Part shown: in pieces, positions 11,874 to 23,547 of the stretch
Position numbering within the stretch: position 1 is the first letter of the stretch
How the letters are laid out: each line of letters begins with the position of its first letter
Source of the DNA: Daphnia pulex
Taxonomy: Eukaryota > Arthropoda > Branchiopoda > Diplostraca > Daphniidae
NCBI RefSeq assembly: GCF_021134715.1
Contig: NC_060019.1
Coordinates: 3,038,001 to 3,102,000 of the forward strand
Direction: 5' to 3'
Length of the DNA stretch: 64,000 nucleotides
Translations under genes and position numbers: made by a program
Notes under the pieces: model-generated
What the model saw: the letters and a program-made list of their open reading frames with translations, nothing else
Database searches by the model: none
Told to the model about the DNA's origin: nothing

Positions 11874-12604
11874 GCCTGGCCCATTTGGCCAATGTAACTT
11901 GAATGTTCCGGGAAGATGTTATTAGATCACCTTGGGATGAAAGCTTGAAGAATGTGAATGTGTCTAGTAGATATTACGAAGACCTAACTGAATTGCACTA
12001 TATGATTGTTATGTTTTTCATAGCAAATCACATTTTTTCCATTTTACTGAATGTAGTAAGAAAGTTTAGTTTTCTTTTTTGTTTTCTGTAGTTTTGTTTT
12101 ATGTTATGATTTTGACTTTTCTGAAGCAGCATGAGGGATATTGATTTATGTGATACTACAGTGAAATAGCTAAAATACTATTTTTGTTCTTATACAGACA
12201 AGGGAAGCTATTAATGTTTTCTTTTTGGTGACGCTATCACGTTTTTTCGACATTTCTTTGCTTAAGTCTAAATACAAGAATTTGTGTTTGTTCAATAACT
12301 CGCGTATTCCAAATTTTATTTCGTGATGTTTTTATGTTTCTCAGTTATTAGACTACGAAACAAACCGATTGAAATTAAGTCTGTTTATGTGTGGCAAAAA
12401 TGTCAATTACGGAATATCAGCAAAGGTTTAATAATCATGGCCATTTATTTGATTATTTCACATTTTTTAAATTTTAAAATTCCAATTTTAACTTGGCTCA
12501 TGTTAGACTTAAGAAAGAGGTAATACAATCAAAGTTAAAAGCTCGCGTACAAGAATTCGAGAAAGAAATGCTAACAATTTTACATTTTAGCCAAAAGTAA
12601 TATC

Positions 12605-12892
12605 ACTCTAGCTTGACTTTAGATCAAGCATCTCTTCAGGTACTGAATTCCTGAAGCGCCTGATTACCAATTGGGAATCTAGGTTCAATGAGAACTCACC
12701 AGAGGTCATCACTCGGGAGGCGAGAACACAATGCCTGGATTCCTGGATTCACTAGATTTGTGACACCACAGTGGCGCCCGAGCGGGTGTGTAAGCCACTT
12801 CTAATGCTCACTGGGAGACTTGAACTTCCATCCCCAAGGCAAGGCACACATGTTCACAAGTGACGCCTTATCCAACACACCAACTCTTCCAC
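12605..12892 (-). repeat. tRNA-derived SINE, copy 3
   Basis: Duplicate of copy 2 with small changes, including a repeated CTGGATTC word and a 1-base change in the B-box flank. Lies at the 3' end of duplication unit 2. Confidence 0.65.
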
Positions 12893-12938
12893 AATAATGA
12901 TAATAAAAGTAAATATATATTTCTAATTTCAGTGGATG

Positions 12939-13545
12939 ATCCCCTTAAATAGAATCTTGTGTATCGATGATTGATCGATACTGGTAAAATTTTAACACAC
13001 TAAATTTCAATCGGTTTTGGTTTCGCTGATTAACAAATATTATCGGCAGCTTCATAATCAATGAAATTATCTAACAGATCGACTTAAATTTTTTACGATA
13101 ATTCAATTTCCAGCACTTGAAAGATGTGTCAATTTACCCTTTCAAAAATAAATTTTGATGAAAGCATAGTTGTCATAAATTCAAAAGCGATAAGTTGAAG
13201 GAACTTATTCTTACCTTCCTTGAATCGGTTTCTAAATAGCTTTCTAACATAGTAATTATAATTCTAGTAACACTATAGGCCCTAACATAAAAACATTTTC
13301 ATTGAATCGAATTAACAGAATTGTGTGCAATTACATACTTTAAATTATCTCAATTTTCATCGTTAAAATGTATTACCATAAAAATGCAGTGCCGCAATAT
13401 TACTATATCTACACGTTAAATAAAAATTCAAGTCAATAACGAGCTCTTGATATTTGCTTGTAGCATTTCTAAAGTGAGTTGGTAGTCTATAAGATGAGCC
13501 GACCTTGGAGCCGACCACCTGTGTCGAGGAACACCATGTTTAAAT
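12939..13545. other. Intergenic, nothing recognised
   Basis: AT-rich; no exon supported on either strand except the far right edge, which abuts the last exon of the next minus-strand gene. Confidence 0.35.
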
Positions 13546-15021
13546 TTACGGGACGAGGGTTTGGTGACACTGGGAAATCGACTTATCTGAAGGGGATAAA
13601 TTTCCCCAGCGAAACAAGTGTAACAATAAAAAGAAAAGCTGATTTGAACTAATGACGAACAAGCTAAATTGATTAACTTACCCTTGCATTTTTCTTTTGA
13701 TTGGGTTGTCAGTTCCACTACAGTCGTGCTGTCGTAGAATTGGATGTGCACAAGTTGGGACGCGGAAGTTTGAGCCACATTCGAATTGAGCACTGGATGG
13801 AGGAATGAACGGCTTGAGGTCACTTCATGTTGTTTGACGATGTAATGGACATTGGCAAACGTCAACCACACACCCGAAGAAGAGTTATGTTCGCGGAGAC
13901 TGAGCAAAACCTAATTCCAGGCGTAAATCTTTTAATAAATTGCTAATTAGTTACAGTATTCAGGTTTTAAAATAAACTCTGTTCATTTCAACATTACCCA
14001 TTTCTCAAAATGCACCAATAAAATAAATGTGATGCGTAGTGAATGTATCAGCTTAATGATCCACCTTGTAGGAAGTCTAGTCACCGGTAGGCCTACTTGC
14101 CGCTGGCTCTTACAAAAATTCCAGCTGCATCAGATAGACCAAAAGAAGAGAGGCTAATAAACCAAATGTAAATAAACCACTATTAAATGTTACTCACGTG
14201 ACTCTATAAAAAATTGACAAAAGTTTGAAGTCGAGATAACTTATTCGAAACGTAGAATTTCTCAGATGTTATCACACCACAGTGACGGATAGGCACAGTC
14301 TCTTGGAGAAATTTCCGCTGAAGTTCCCACACTGAAATTACTCAAACAATTACAACGCATTTTTTAAAATCAAATGAAGCGGAAGGAATTGACCATTGAA
14401 CTTACGTAGTATTGACGACAGTATTGATATTGAAAAGGGTCGCAGAGGAGTGCGGCACTCTCCTCTCAGGATCGACAGGCGACAGCCAACAATTTTTTAA
14501 TGAGCTCCGTGCCAGGATCTCAAAGTACAGGTGAAGAAACAGCATAATTGTGATTGACGTCGGTGTCCTATTGGAAATTCCAGTAAAAGGAGGAGTATCA
14601 CACTTACGTGCTGTTAAAATTGGATTGATTTTGAAAGAATCTAAAAAAAATTCTAAATTTCTGATGAATTGGAAGAGGCATCCAATAATTTGTCCATTGA
14701 AGTGGAGAATTTAAGTCAGCAATCCTTAATGGCGAAAATATTATGTGCTCACCTGTGAAAACAATGAGGTCAGAATATTCTTATCAATTTATAGACACAC
14801 AAAAAAAGAAATAGGTAAAGGCTTTAACACTGTAGGGAGACTTGTGAATATCGTAAATGCAAGTTTATCGTGAATCTGAAACCCCTCAGCTTGTCCTGTC
14901 CAGCCGCCCACCGCCGTGTCCAGGACGTTGTCGGCTTCAATTCTATAACAAAGATAATCTGTCTGACCTGCAAGAAATCCACTCCATTCAGTATCTGACA
15001 AGATAGTGAGTGTGTTGGCAC
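13546..15021 (-). CDS. Unrecognised multi-exon gene, possibly partial
   Basis: A series of open blocks bounded by good splice signals on the minus strand. Best supported are 14752-14608 (CACAG acceptor, GTAAGTG donor), 14567-14406 (AATAG, GTAAGTT) and the start of the next exon at 14331 (TTCAG); these three stay open in one frame across both junctions. Also likely are 15021 to about 14840, 13910-13682 (GTAAGTTAAT donor) and a last short exon 13586-13546 ending in TAA. The donors near 14840 and 14275 are weak, so the model is incomplete there, and the gene may start further right. Translations look like an extracellular protein with scattered cysteines. I do not recognise a family. Confidence 0.4.
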
Positions 15022-15767
15022 CTGTAAAGGCAGAAGAAAGAAGGCAAAATATGAAAATTATTTTCTCCTCATAAGAACAAATAATTGTTAACCAAAAAAA
15101 GAAATGAAGTTAACCAAACCTTATTTGTGTTCAGAGCATATTCAGAGTTCAGTTGGAGACCAGACCCCCACAGCTCAAGCAGAAGTAGCTGATGTGACAC
15201 TTTCCTTTTTTTAAGTTTATTTCTTTGGAATACAAAAGGTATCTTGGCATTTTCAAAGACATGGCAGTTTGTTTTGTCTTTTTAAACTTTTCAATATCTA
15301 AAATTTGTCGGCCAGAATATGGATAAGACAACTTCAAGCTTTTAGAACTGTGTTTGGTGTTTAACACTGCAATCAAGTGTTTACACAACTTTGGTTTGGT
15401 CTTTAAAACACATTCTAATAAATGATGTGAGCCTTTTTATTTTGAGCCACACTTTATTTAGTCTCGTGATTGTTCGGAGCTTTGGAGCATGTTCGGAGAA
15501 AAAATTCTACTATAAATCTAGAATGCAGACGACGGTTTCATTGTTGACCGATTTTGTTATTTCCCTTTTAAAAAATTAATTCGCTTTTTTTACCAGCCCC
15601 GGCAGGCCGGCAGCCCGTTTCTTCCGTCAGCCGTCTCCGAAGAAAACGAAACGACTGTGAATTTAACAAAACCTTTGAAAATTTACAGTAACTTAGAAGA
15701 CAAAATTAGTAAATTGTAAATTAGCGTAAAAACTACTATGTAACATGCAACCAGCCAGGATGTAATG
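15022..15767. other. Intergenic, nothing recognised
   Basis: No exon supported. A short GC-rich patch (GGCAGGCCGGCAGCC near 15600) stands out in AT-rich surroundings. Confidence 0.35.
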
Positions 15768-15983
15768 TACACCCACTTCCATTAATATGGTATACAGTCA
15801 TTGCGCAAAACAACGCACCTATTTTGGCTTTAACCAAAATTCTTCTTTCTTACAAAGAAAAAAATGTAACCCTTCCCTCTCGATAACAAACAACAAAGGC
15901 TGTACACCACTGTGTCCACTGTCCAAAATAGGTGCGTTGTTTTACGCAATGACTGTATACCATATTAATGGAAGTGGGTGTAC
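15768..15983. mobile_element. MITE with 61-bp terminal inverted repeats
   Basis: 15768-15828 is repeated in reverse complement at 15923-15983 with one mismatch seen. The outer termini read GTACACCCACTTCC and GGAAGTGGGTGTAC. The element can be framed as 210 bp (15771-15980) between two TA dinucleotides. Inside each arm is a second possible terminus, TA-CAGTCATTGCG, which resembles Tc1/mariner ends. It codes for nothing and is a non-autonomous DNA transposon. Confidence 0.7.
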
Positions 15984-16642
15984 GAATATGACTAACTAAA
16001 TTAACAATAAACGTCGCTGTCTTTCATATGTATCGGGATTTTAAATTTATTTTTTTACTTTATTAGTCTAGCGTTACACTTAAATGAATAAAAAATAAAA
16101 ATAACAAAACAAAAAAAGAGAAAGACTTTTAATAAACAAGACAGATGATGCTACAAAATCTACGATTTCTTGAACAAAGAGGAAACCCAATTTGAAACGA
16201 TTCCAGACATGCTAATAGATTTCTTTTGCTCGGATTTTTTCGAAGATGTTTCACTACTATGTGGATTTTCCTCATCAAATTCGCTCGCATTTTGGTCAGA
16301 ACTCACCTCTACACAAGTGTGTTCATTTTCTGTCGCTAATGCATTAGCATAACATTTTTCGCTATTTTCGGCTGACTTTGGATGGATGGGGACATTCGCG
16401 ATGGAGGTGGCAGGATAACTACAGTCTCCTGCGCAACCTGTCGGATTTTCATGTATTTTTCTGTCGTGATTGACTTTGGTAGAATTTTCCTCCGTTGACT
16501 GACTTCTTTTTTTGTCGGTTTCTCCGGCTGTAGACTGTCGAATTAGGGATGCGTTTCTAAGAGCTTCATTGTGGCTTTCACGCACAGTCGTGCTCTGTTC
16601 TGGACCGCTTCTTTTATTAGTGGCAGCTGTGAACGGTCGCGT

Positions 16643-16886
16643 TGTTGAGATTAGAAACTATGGTGCAATACCTTTTAGTTTAGTTGAAACACTTTGGTGC
16701 TAAGAAAGAATGAACTGCATTCTTTGTTGAGACAAAAGAGAGTGAGTGAGTAGCAAGCAAGACGACACTAGTCTCGACTCAAGAAAAGGGGGGGAGAACA
16801 AACGTTGACATACGTATCACACAATACGTTGAAGCAACATTGAAAGAAAACATTCTCAGAAGTAGAGAGAAGGTTAAAAAACAACA
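16643..16886 (-). repeat. LTR of miniature copia-like element (3' LTR in element sense)
   Basis: TG...CA bounded direct repeat, matched by 17572-17817. Confidence 0.85.
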
Positions 16887-17571
16887 CAACCCCTTAAACT
16901 GAACGGAGCGTGAGAAACGATAATTCAATGTTTGATTTAGACTAAATCCAATTTTTACTTTAGATTTCTTGGTTTTTGAACTTGGTTTGCGTTTGTTACA
17001 TACTGAGATTCGTGAGATTCACCTTGTTCGCGTTTACGCTCGTGACAATTGGCAAGAACATGATTATTTAAACCAGAGAAAGAACATAGGCTAAGTCTTG
17101 CGAATGTGAGTTGTGAGGACGTCGACGTTTGTGCTGCAATAAACAGAGCCATTTCACGTCCTGATTAGGCCTACTCTTGAGATTCGCGATGATCAAACAT
17201 GGATTCAGCAAGTAAAATTTTGGCTATCATTTTTCTTTCTTGTTTGTTCAGTAGATTGTAAAAGTGCGTACACGTTGACTCTGTTTTTAATTCGTTTAGC
17301 TTTTTCTTCAACTTGGGACGTTTGACTCTTTTTCGGTCACCATATAGCACAGCAAGTGTGGGTGTGTTTGCTCTGTTGATCTTCCCTCGACATTAAATGT
17401 AGGGGCATTTGTTGTCATCCAGAATGTGTACTGGGCATTCAATGGTGCATTGAGTATTCCGTCCAACTTGGGCATTCAATGGTGTCATTGAGTATTCCGT
17501 TCAACTGGGGAACTTGTACAGATTATAAATACGACAGTGGTAAATAAACGTCAATCTCTGGGCCCATAACC

Positions 17572-17817
17572 TGTTGAGATTAGAAACTATGGTGCAATAC
17601 CTTTTAGTTTAGTTGAAACACTTTGGTGCTAAGAAAGAATGAACTGCATTCTTTGTTGAGACAAAAGAGAGTGAGAGTGAGTAGCAAGCAAGACGACACT
17701 AGTCTCGACTCAAGAAAAGGGGGGGAGAACAAACGTTGACATACGTATCACACAATACGTTGAAGCAACATTGAAAGAAAACATTCTCAGAAGTAGAGAG
17801 AAGGTTAAAAAACAACA
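17572..17817 (-). repeat. LTR of miniature copia-like element (5' LTR in element sense)
   Basis: TG...CA bounded direct repeat; the primer binding site lies immediately next to it at 17571-17557 on the minus strand. Confidence 0.85.
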
Positions 17818-18289
17818 CGCGTTTGGTATGAATGAGTAGTAAAGTTCTGGCGATTATATGGCGGAAACTTTGCACGGTAAATAGGATTAGGCTTAAAACT
17901 TCCTTTCCGTTGAGTGCTATGACTGCTATGTCCGCTATAGATTTGTCTGGAAATATTGACGGAAAATTTACCGATTTTGACTTACGTGCCTCATCCACGT
18001 TATTTTCGTTAAACCAATTTTGCAGTTCAGTCAACGTCTGCAAACGAATTTCGTAGCCAGGTTTTTGTTCACCCGCAACACGACCCCTTATCAAACTAAG
18101 ATATTCGTCCGGACTTGGTGAATAAGAACGCAAAGCCCCTGAATCCAGAAGACGGCCGCTCTTACTGACCTGCTCCGGAAGCAAGCTCATCACTTTTATT
18201 TTTTCTATTTCTAGTTCAAATACGAGGTCTTGATGGTTTATCCATTTCCCGTCGGAATTGTTTTGTCGCTTCAAGTTTTTTTTTAACAA

Positions 18290-18849
18290 TTAGAGAAAAT
18301 TGGAAAAACCAAAGTCAAAATGGGCATTGAAATCCTTTTATTCATCTTCTCTTTTTCTCTCCTTTTTCTCATTTGTACAAAAGGAGTGAGATAACTTACA
18401 TAACGGGAGTTTCCAGAGGGACAACGACACCGTTAAGTGTTACTGAGTAAGGTGAAATAATTTTTTTATATGTATAATTGTATATCGACAGATGACTTTC
18501 AAATTAAGATTTATTAAAGACTTGTACCACGCTATTTGTTTTAAATTCTAGTTAGTGTATTTCAAGTTTGAATTCTGCTGTACTAGTACACTCAAGATAA
18601 TATGTATACGGTATATAAACAATATTGTGTTTTATGCAAGTGTTAATTTGTGGGATTTTTAAAAAATCTTTTTTTTTTCGAAGATTTTTGACAAATGTGT
18701 TTTTTTCGTATTAAACGGGCTGAAGCTTTGGTAATCCATGTCCATGTAATCCATCAGTAATCCATGTCTAGAAAAGGTTTTTTATCTAATATGGATAGTG
18801 CATCCCAACCATTCCAGATTTCTTCATAGATTTTTTTTCATTTTCTCGT
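18290..18849. other. Intergenic, nothing recognised
   Basis: AT-rich spacer between the truncated paralogue and the 3' end of the full-length minus-strand gene. It contains GTAATCCATG words repeated around 18730-18770. Confidence 0.35.
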
Positions 18850-21800
18850 TCAAATAATTCTACATGATCCACATTCTGCAGGGTCTGATGACGATTGACT
18901 GGAAAAATCGGTAGGTTTTTTGACATCTTCATTATTTGCTGAACATGGCTGCATAGGATTTTCCATATTGGAGGGCCCTTCTGCGCCACCTCTGGGATTT
19001 TTAATATGCTTTGTCTTGTCGTAACTGGCGCTGGAAGAGGGCATTGTTTCCGTCGACTGAATTATTTTTGTGTCGGTTGCTCCGGCTGTAGACTGTTGAA
19101 ACGCATCCCCAGCAACAACATCTTCACTGTTCCTTCTACCCACATTCGTCCTCTGTCCTGAATAACCACTTATTTCATTGGTAAGCGCCGCATTCAGTCG
19201 ACTGTTTGAAGATTGGTGAGAGGTTTGAGATCGTGGTACTTCCGTTTTCGCATTTCCTTTTAGAAGATTTTGCAGTTCAGTCAACGTCTGCAAACGAATT
19301 TGATAGCCGGGTCTTTGTTCCTCAATGACACGACTTCGTATCAAACTCAGATAATCGACTGCACTTGACGAATGAGAACGCAGGGCCACTGAATTCAGAA
19401 CACGACCGCTTTTGTTAACTTCGTTCAGTAAGCTCATCGCTTTTGCTATAGCAGTGTCTAATCCTTGCGACTTTTCCATGGCGGTGAATTTCCTCGCGTA
19501 ACTAATTCCGTGCAGGGATCGATTTTTCAGCTTTTCAATGGTGTCAAAGCAGATTTCAAGTTCAACTTCAATGTCTGGGAGCGACTTTTCCAGCAGTTGG
19601 CGATTCTCGATAACTTGTCGGGTAGACTTCAAGTCGCATCCATTCATGCTTTCCAACATGGTAAAAAATGTTTTGTAATTCCTTTGCCCCATGTTCCACA
19701 TGGTTTCTTTAATACGCTCATTTTTTTTGTCGTTGGAGGCGTAGAGGACTGAACTGTTGAATTTGTTGTACATGACGTCGTCCGAAGGTGAAGTCATGGG
19801 GAAATGGGCGGCTCGGCAGGCCTCGACTACGGGCGGAATGGCGTTATCAGCGAACGTCACCAGCAGTCGAATGTTCTCCTTGACATCTTCACCAAAGATT
19901 GACAGAACTGAATCAAGTACGTAGCGTTGCGTAGGAGTCAGTCGACTATCAGCCGATGCGGCCACGAAACAAATGGCGTGAATTTGGTCGATTTGAATCT
20001 CTTGCTGCTGAGTCAGGAAAAGATGAATGCATTTTGTAATTTCTTTATCTCTTTCGATACCTCTTGTGTCTCCATAACCGGGCGTGTCGATCAAGGTGAT
20101 GGAGTACGGAATGGCCATCCCTTCGCGATGGTGGAGAGTGTAAGCTGTTACCGAGTCCGTTTGACTGTGTGCCTCATTTCTGACGACGGAACTGTCTTCA
20201 CGGACGCACTTGAAACGAAATGGATCCTTCCACTGGACACCCAGGATGTAATTAATCATTCCGTTGATGAGCGTGCTCTTGCCGGATCCAGTGGCACCCA
20301 TCAGAATAATTACTTTGCGGTTTTGACTGTTTTTTAACGAGGAAATGGTTTCAGTTTGTCCCTTAATGTCGAAATAGCGCAGGTTTTCGCCAACCGGTCT
20401 TTCCTTGGTGTTGAGCTGGTAGACCATGGGCTGGCCGTCTTTTATTAGTTTGGCGAATTCTTCTTGCGTAAATAATTCAGCAATTTTCTTTTTTTCGGCG
20501 TCTGGGATACTGCGCTCGATTGGTTTACTTCTCTGATCCACCGTGTTGCTGTCGATTGCCATTGTAGAGCCTTGGTCTTGATCTACAATTGCGCTTTCTT
20601 CTTGCTGACAGGAAGATGAGTTTGCTTTTCTTGGAATTGTTTGCATTCTTGCCGTTTCTGCTTTGACGGGCATGTTATCTGGTTTTCCTTTGAGGTTATG
20701 TAATTGACCCTTTCCTATGCGATCAGCGACGGATTCTTTAGTTTTTTTGTATTGACAATGATGGCTCTCATCTGTGCTGTAATCTGTTCTTGCTTCTACG
20801 TGGTTTTGGTTGTCAGAATGGAGTAGCATCCCGTTTGAATTCTCCTTCAACAAATCCATCGGATCACTTGACTGCTTCATCGAATTTTGCTCAAGATTTT
20901 CGGTTTTCATTAGCGATCCTTCATTTATAGGTACTATTTCCACGTCTTTTGAGTCTGATGATAGAGACAAGTTCAAAATGTCAGCTTCAGTTGGAATATG
21001 ATTTGTTTTCGTGATTACTCTTTGGAATTCATCCTTTGCTGATTTTGCCTTTTGCTGATGGTTAGATTGAATTGAATCAAAAGATTTTTCATCACATAGA
21101 ACTAATGTTGAAACAGACGAGCTTGAAATGACAGGTGGTTCATGATTAATATTATTTGATTTGTAAGAATACTCTTTGATTTCACCGTCATTAGCTGGGT
21201 AGGAAGGCGGAACTAGTGCTATTAGGGAACGGGTGTTAGTATTGAAGGACGATTCTGAGCTAAAAGCTTTTAATTTCTTTTTCATATCCTCAAAATGATG
21301 TTCACTAAGAGATAAAATTGCAAAAACAGGAAGCTCTAAAGATGAATCTTGAATTCCAATAAATTCTTGCATGCGCGTCAACAGTGGGTCTTTTACGTAG
21401 TCCATTTTCAAAAGAAACACCAGTGCAAATTTATCATTGGCCATTGGTTCCAGAGCATCGATCTCTGATAAATCGTACATTCTCAAATTTGTGTCTTTTA
21501 ACAGTGAACACATCTTTTCAATTTCTATTCGTCGTTTGAGTAACCACTCTGCCATGCCGAAAAACAAATAAGACATTCTTTTCATTTCATTAAGAATGTT
21601 TTCTGGAAATCCCATCTTCAAAAAATCTATTTCGTCAGATTTATTTAACTTATGTAGAAGTTCAGAAATAAGCGCATGAAACTGACACATAATTTTTTTG
21701 AATGGAGGGACACCGCATGCGTCGACAAATGATTTCAGCAGTCTCATTCTGGATAGAATTAAAGCGAGTTTTATTAAGTTCTTTCTCAAGATAGAAGTCG

Positions 21801-22790
21801 TCCTTCATTTCGATCAAAACGCGAGCTCCGATTTGGTCCGGGATATATCGTAAAACAATTTCAACTGCTTGCCACTTGACTTCAGCGATTTCTTTGCCAA
21901 AACCCACGGTTTCTCTTAGCCACTCGCAGGACTGTTGGATTGAGCAGCACGTCTTTAGAGAATTTTTATTTAGGCTGCAAAAATTTGTACAAATGACATT
22001 GTTTAACTCTACTGGCTGTTTCTTTATTGGAATCGAGTTTAAGCTGATTGCCTCATTAATGTAAGCTTTAGCTGCAATGCGAAGACTATTTTCTGCTTTT
22101 TCTTTCGTTTCGTTCCGATCAATGGCTCTCCGCATGGAAAAGATGAATTCGGCTCCATAAACGACTTGTTCTACCATATGCGTTGCTGTTTCTCTTCCTC
22201 CGTAAATTAACTGGTACCAGTAATAGTCTAAAAGTTGTTCTCTGATAACTTCGGTACGTCGCTTAAAGCGGAAGAAAACGTCAAGTTGAACCGTATTTTC
22301 TTCATCTTTAACAATTGAATTATTTTTTAGGTAACCATTGAACCAAACTTGTTTGAACAAATTGGAAAAATTGGTTTCGTCCAAGTACTTGTTTTTGATT
22401 TTTTGCCTAAAATGCGAATTGATTCCTAGTTCGTGATATTTAAACGTGTCACTTTGTTTGAAGAAAAAAAAAGGTTCATTTTCAGAGGTGGGAATGATTT
22501 CAATGTTGTGGTCTGGCATTTTTATACTACTTCCTGTAATGCATTATTACAAATAAAAATTTCATATTACGTAATTGCTGAAAAATGACAGACAATAAAA
22601 TGGATACTCATACTCCTTATAACTCGCGCGGGTTACACTGAAATGAAGACAATAGGCAAAACCTTATTTTCTTACCAGATATAATGACGTCGGTGTTATA
22701 GTCGTAGAGGTCTCCGACTTTCACTTCGCGTCCAAGGGCCGATAATCGAATAGGTTTGCAAGTCATTCGTGAAACAGTACGTTGTTCCAT
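18850..22790 (-). CDS. SNTX-like module fused to AIG1-type GTPase (paralogue B); one frameshift
   Basis: Exon 1 is 22790-22676 (ALGREVKVGDLYDYN motif, then a phase-1 intron with GTAAGA); exon 2 is one giant exon 22533-18850. The N-terminal motif LG...LGDLYDY...I.SG is the start of the stonustoxin (SNTX) family, whose N-terminal domain is MACPF/CDC-related. A helical region and a thioredoxin-like region (FALVFLLKMDYVKDPLL) follow, then a disordered Ser/Lys-rich stretch, then a G domain with Walker A GATGSGKST near residue 783 and DTPGYGDTRG. The tail is helical and ends CGSCRII. Unlike its plus-strand relatives it lacks fibronectin III and the Cys/His-rich segment. The exons total 3,799 nt, not a multiple of three: the frame changes between about 21790 and 21730 with no usable intron. 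Whether this is a real mutation or a sequencing error is open. Confidence 0.75.
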
Positions 22791-23547
22791 TTCGGAGAAC
22801 CACTAAAAAAAGCACCAAACATATTAATTTGTAATGCAATTGTAATAGTATATATCATTTGTGTTCAGTGTATTACAGCGTATAGGCCTACTTCAGGAGG
22901 ACGCTTACCTACCATTTTATTTGTTGTAAACACTTGAAATCCAAAAAGAACGATCAACAATGTTGTTGGCTATAGTTCAAACCTGAAAGTGTGAAACACA
23001 AAATTTTGTAAGAATATCAGGTGTAGCTATTTTATGCACGACAATCAGTCCATTATCCTCTAAATTGAGGCCACCGAATAAATATGCGTCATTTCTGGTG
23101 ATAGCTGGTGCTTGTTATTGCGAGTTTCCTTATCTAAGCGCTAGGTTTTGGGCAAATGTTCACTCCTACGGAAATTGAGCGACCTTTAGTTTACGTAAAC
23201 TATGATCATGACTATAAATGATGTTGCAACTGAAGCCTCTCCTGCTTACAAAACCACTAAACACATAAAGTCGTTAGTAAATGTTCTTATCGTAACATGG
23301 AATTTTAGAACGTCAACAAAGTGAAAAATGACGATAAACGAATAAGCAAACAAAGAAAATAAGTTCAGGGTGGAGTTCTGGATTGGGAAACCGTGGGAAA
23401 GGTGGCGAGAAAAACGATAATTCCAAATAGTCATAGAGGAGTAGACTGCATAAGTTCTAGTTATAAGAAATTGTTGCTAAAACCCGTCAATTACTTAAAC
23501 AGCATTATTAACAATCATTATTTTGCATAAAAGCGAGAAAGGTAGAC
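22791..23547. promoter_or_regulatory. Shared 5' region of divergent SNTX-GTPase genes B and C
   Basis: The two starts face away from each other 757 bp apart. The interval has no coding exon and holds a 12-bp perfect palindrome GTTTACGTAAAC at 23189-23200, which includes TTACGTAA, a PAR-bZIP/C/EBP-type site. A common promoter is inferred from geometry. Confidence 0.4.

Larger units (their letters stand above)
9687..12938 (+). repeat. Tandem duplication, unit 2 (3.25 kb)
   Basis: Second unit of the direct duplication, collinear with 6421-9667 from the TAAATAAATCCGTGA landmark to TTTCAGTGGATG. It carries the paralogous zinc-finger gene, the X-box and the SINE. Confidence 0.85.
16643..17817 (-). 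mobile_element. Copia-derived miniature LTR retrotransposon (TRIM-like)
   Basis: Two direct LTRs, 16643-16886 (244 bp) and 17572-17817 (246 bp), begin TGTTGAGATT and end AAACAACA and differ by a 2-bp GA indel at most sites checked. The element is flanked by a 5-bp target duplication, CGCGT (16638-16642 and 17818-17822). Read on the minus strand, GGTTATGGGCCCAGA follows the first LTR directly; this is the primer site complementary to an internal part of initiator tRNA-Met, typical of copia. A purine-rich AAGGGGTTG precedes the other LTR. The 685-bp interior has only relics, including an ORF at 17152-16955 with a decayed zinc knuckle. Non-autonomous and recent. Confidence 0.85.
16160..18289 (-). 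pseudogene. 5'-truncated SNTX-GTPase paralogue, split by an LTR element
   Basis: The segment 18289-17818 encodes a stretch (VMSLLPEQVSKSGRLLD then YLSLIRGRVAGEQKPGYEIR) clearly homologous to the C-terminal helical region of the gene at 18850-22790. After the 1.18-kb LTR insertion, 16642-16160 continues with homology to that gene's low-complexity tail (QSTAGETDKKRSQSTEEN against QSTAGATDTKIIQSTE). The flanks of the insertion read through in a frame whose translation also matches the paralogue. The whole N-terminal module and GTPase domain are missing upstream of 18289, and a frame change or cryptic intron (GTAAGT near 17985) interrupts the middle. A decayed partial duplicate is the best reading; an expressed remnant cannot be excluded. 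Confidence 0.6.

Noticed and set aside
17571..17830. Second copy of a host gene segment at 16643 and 17572
   Set aside because: The direct repeats start TG, end CA, are flanked by CGCGT and abut a primer site, so they are LTRs.
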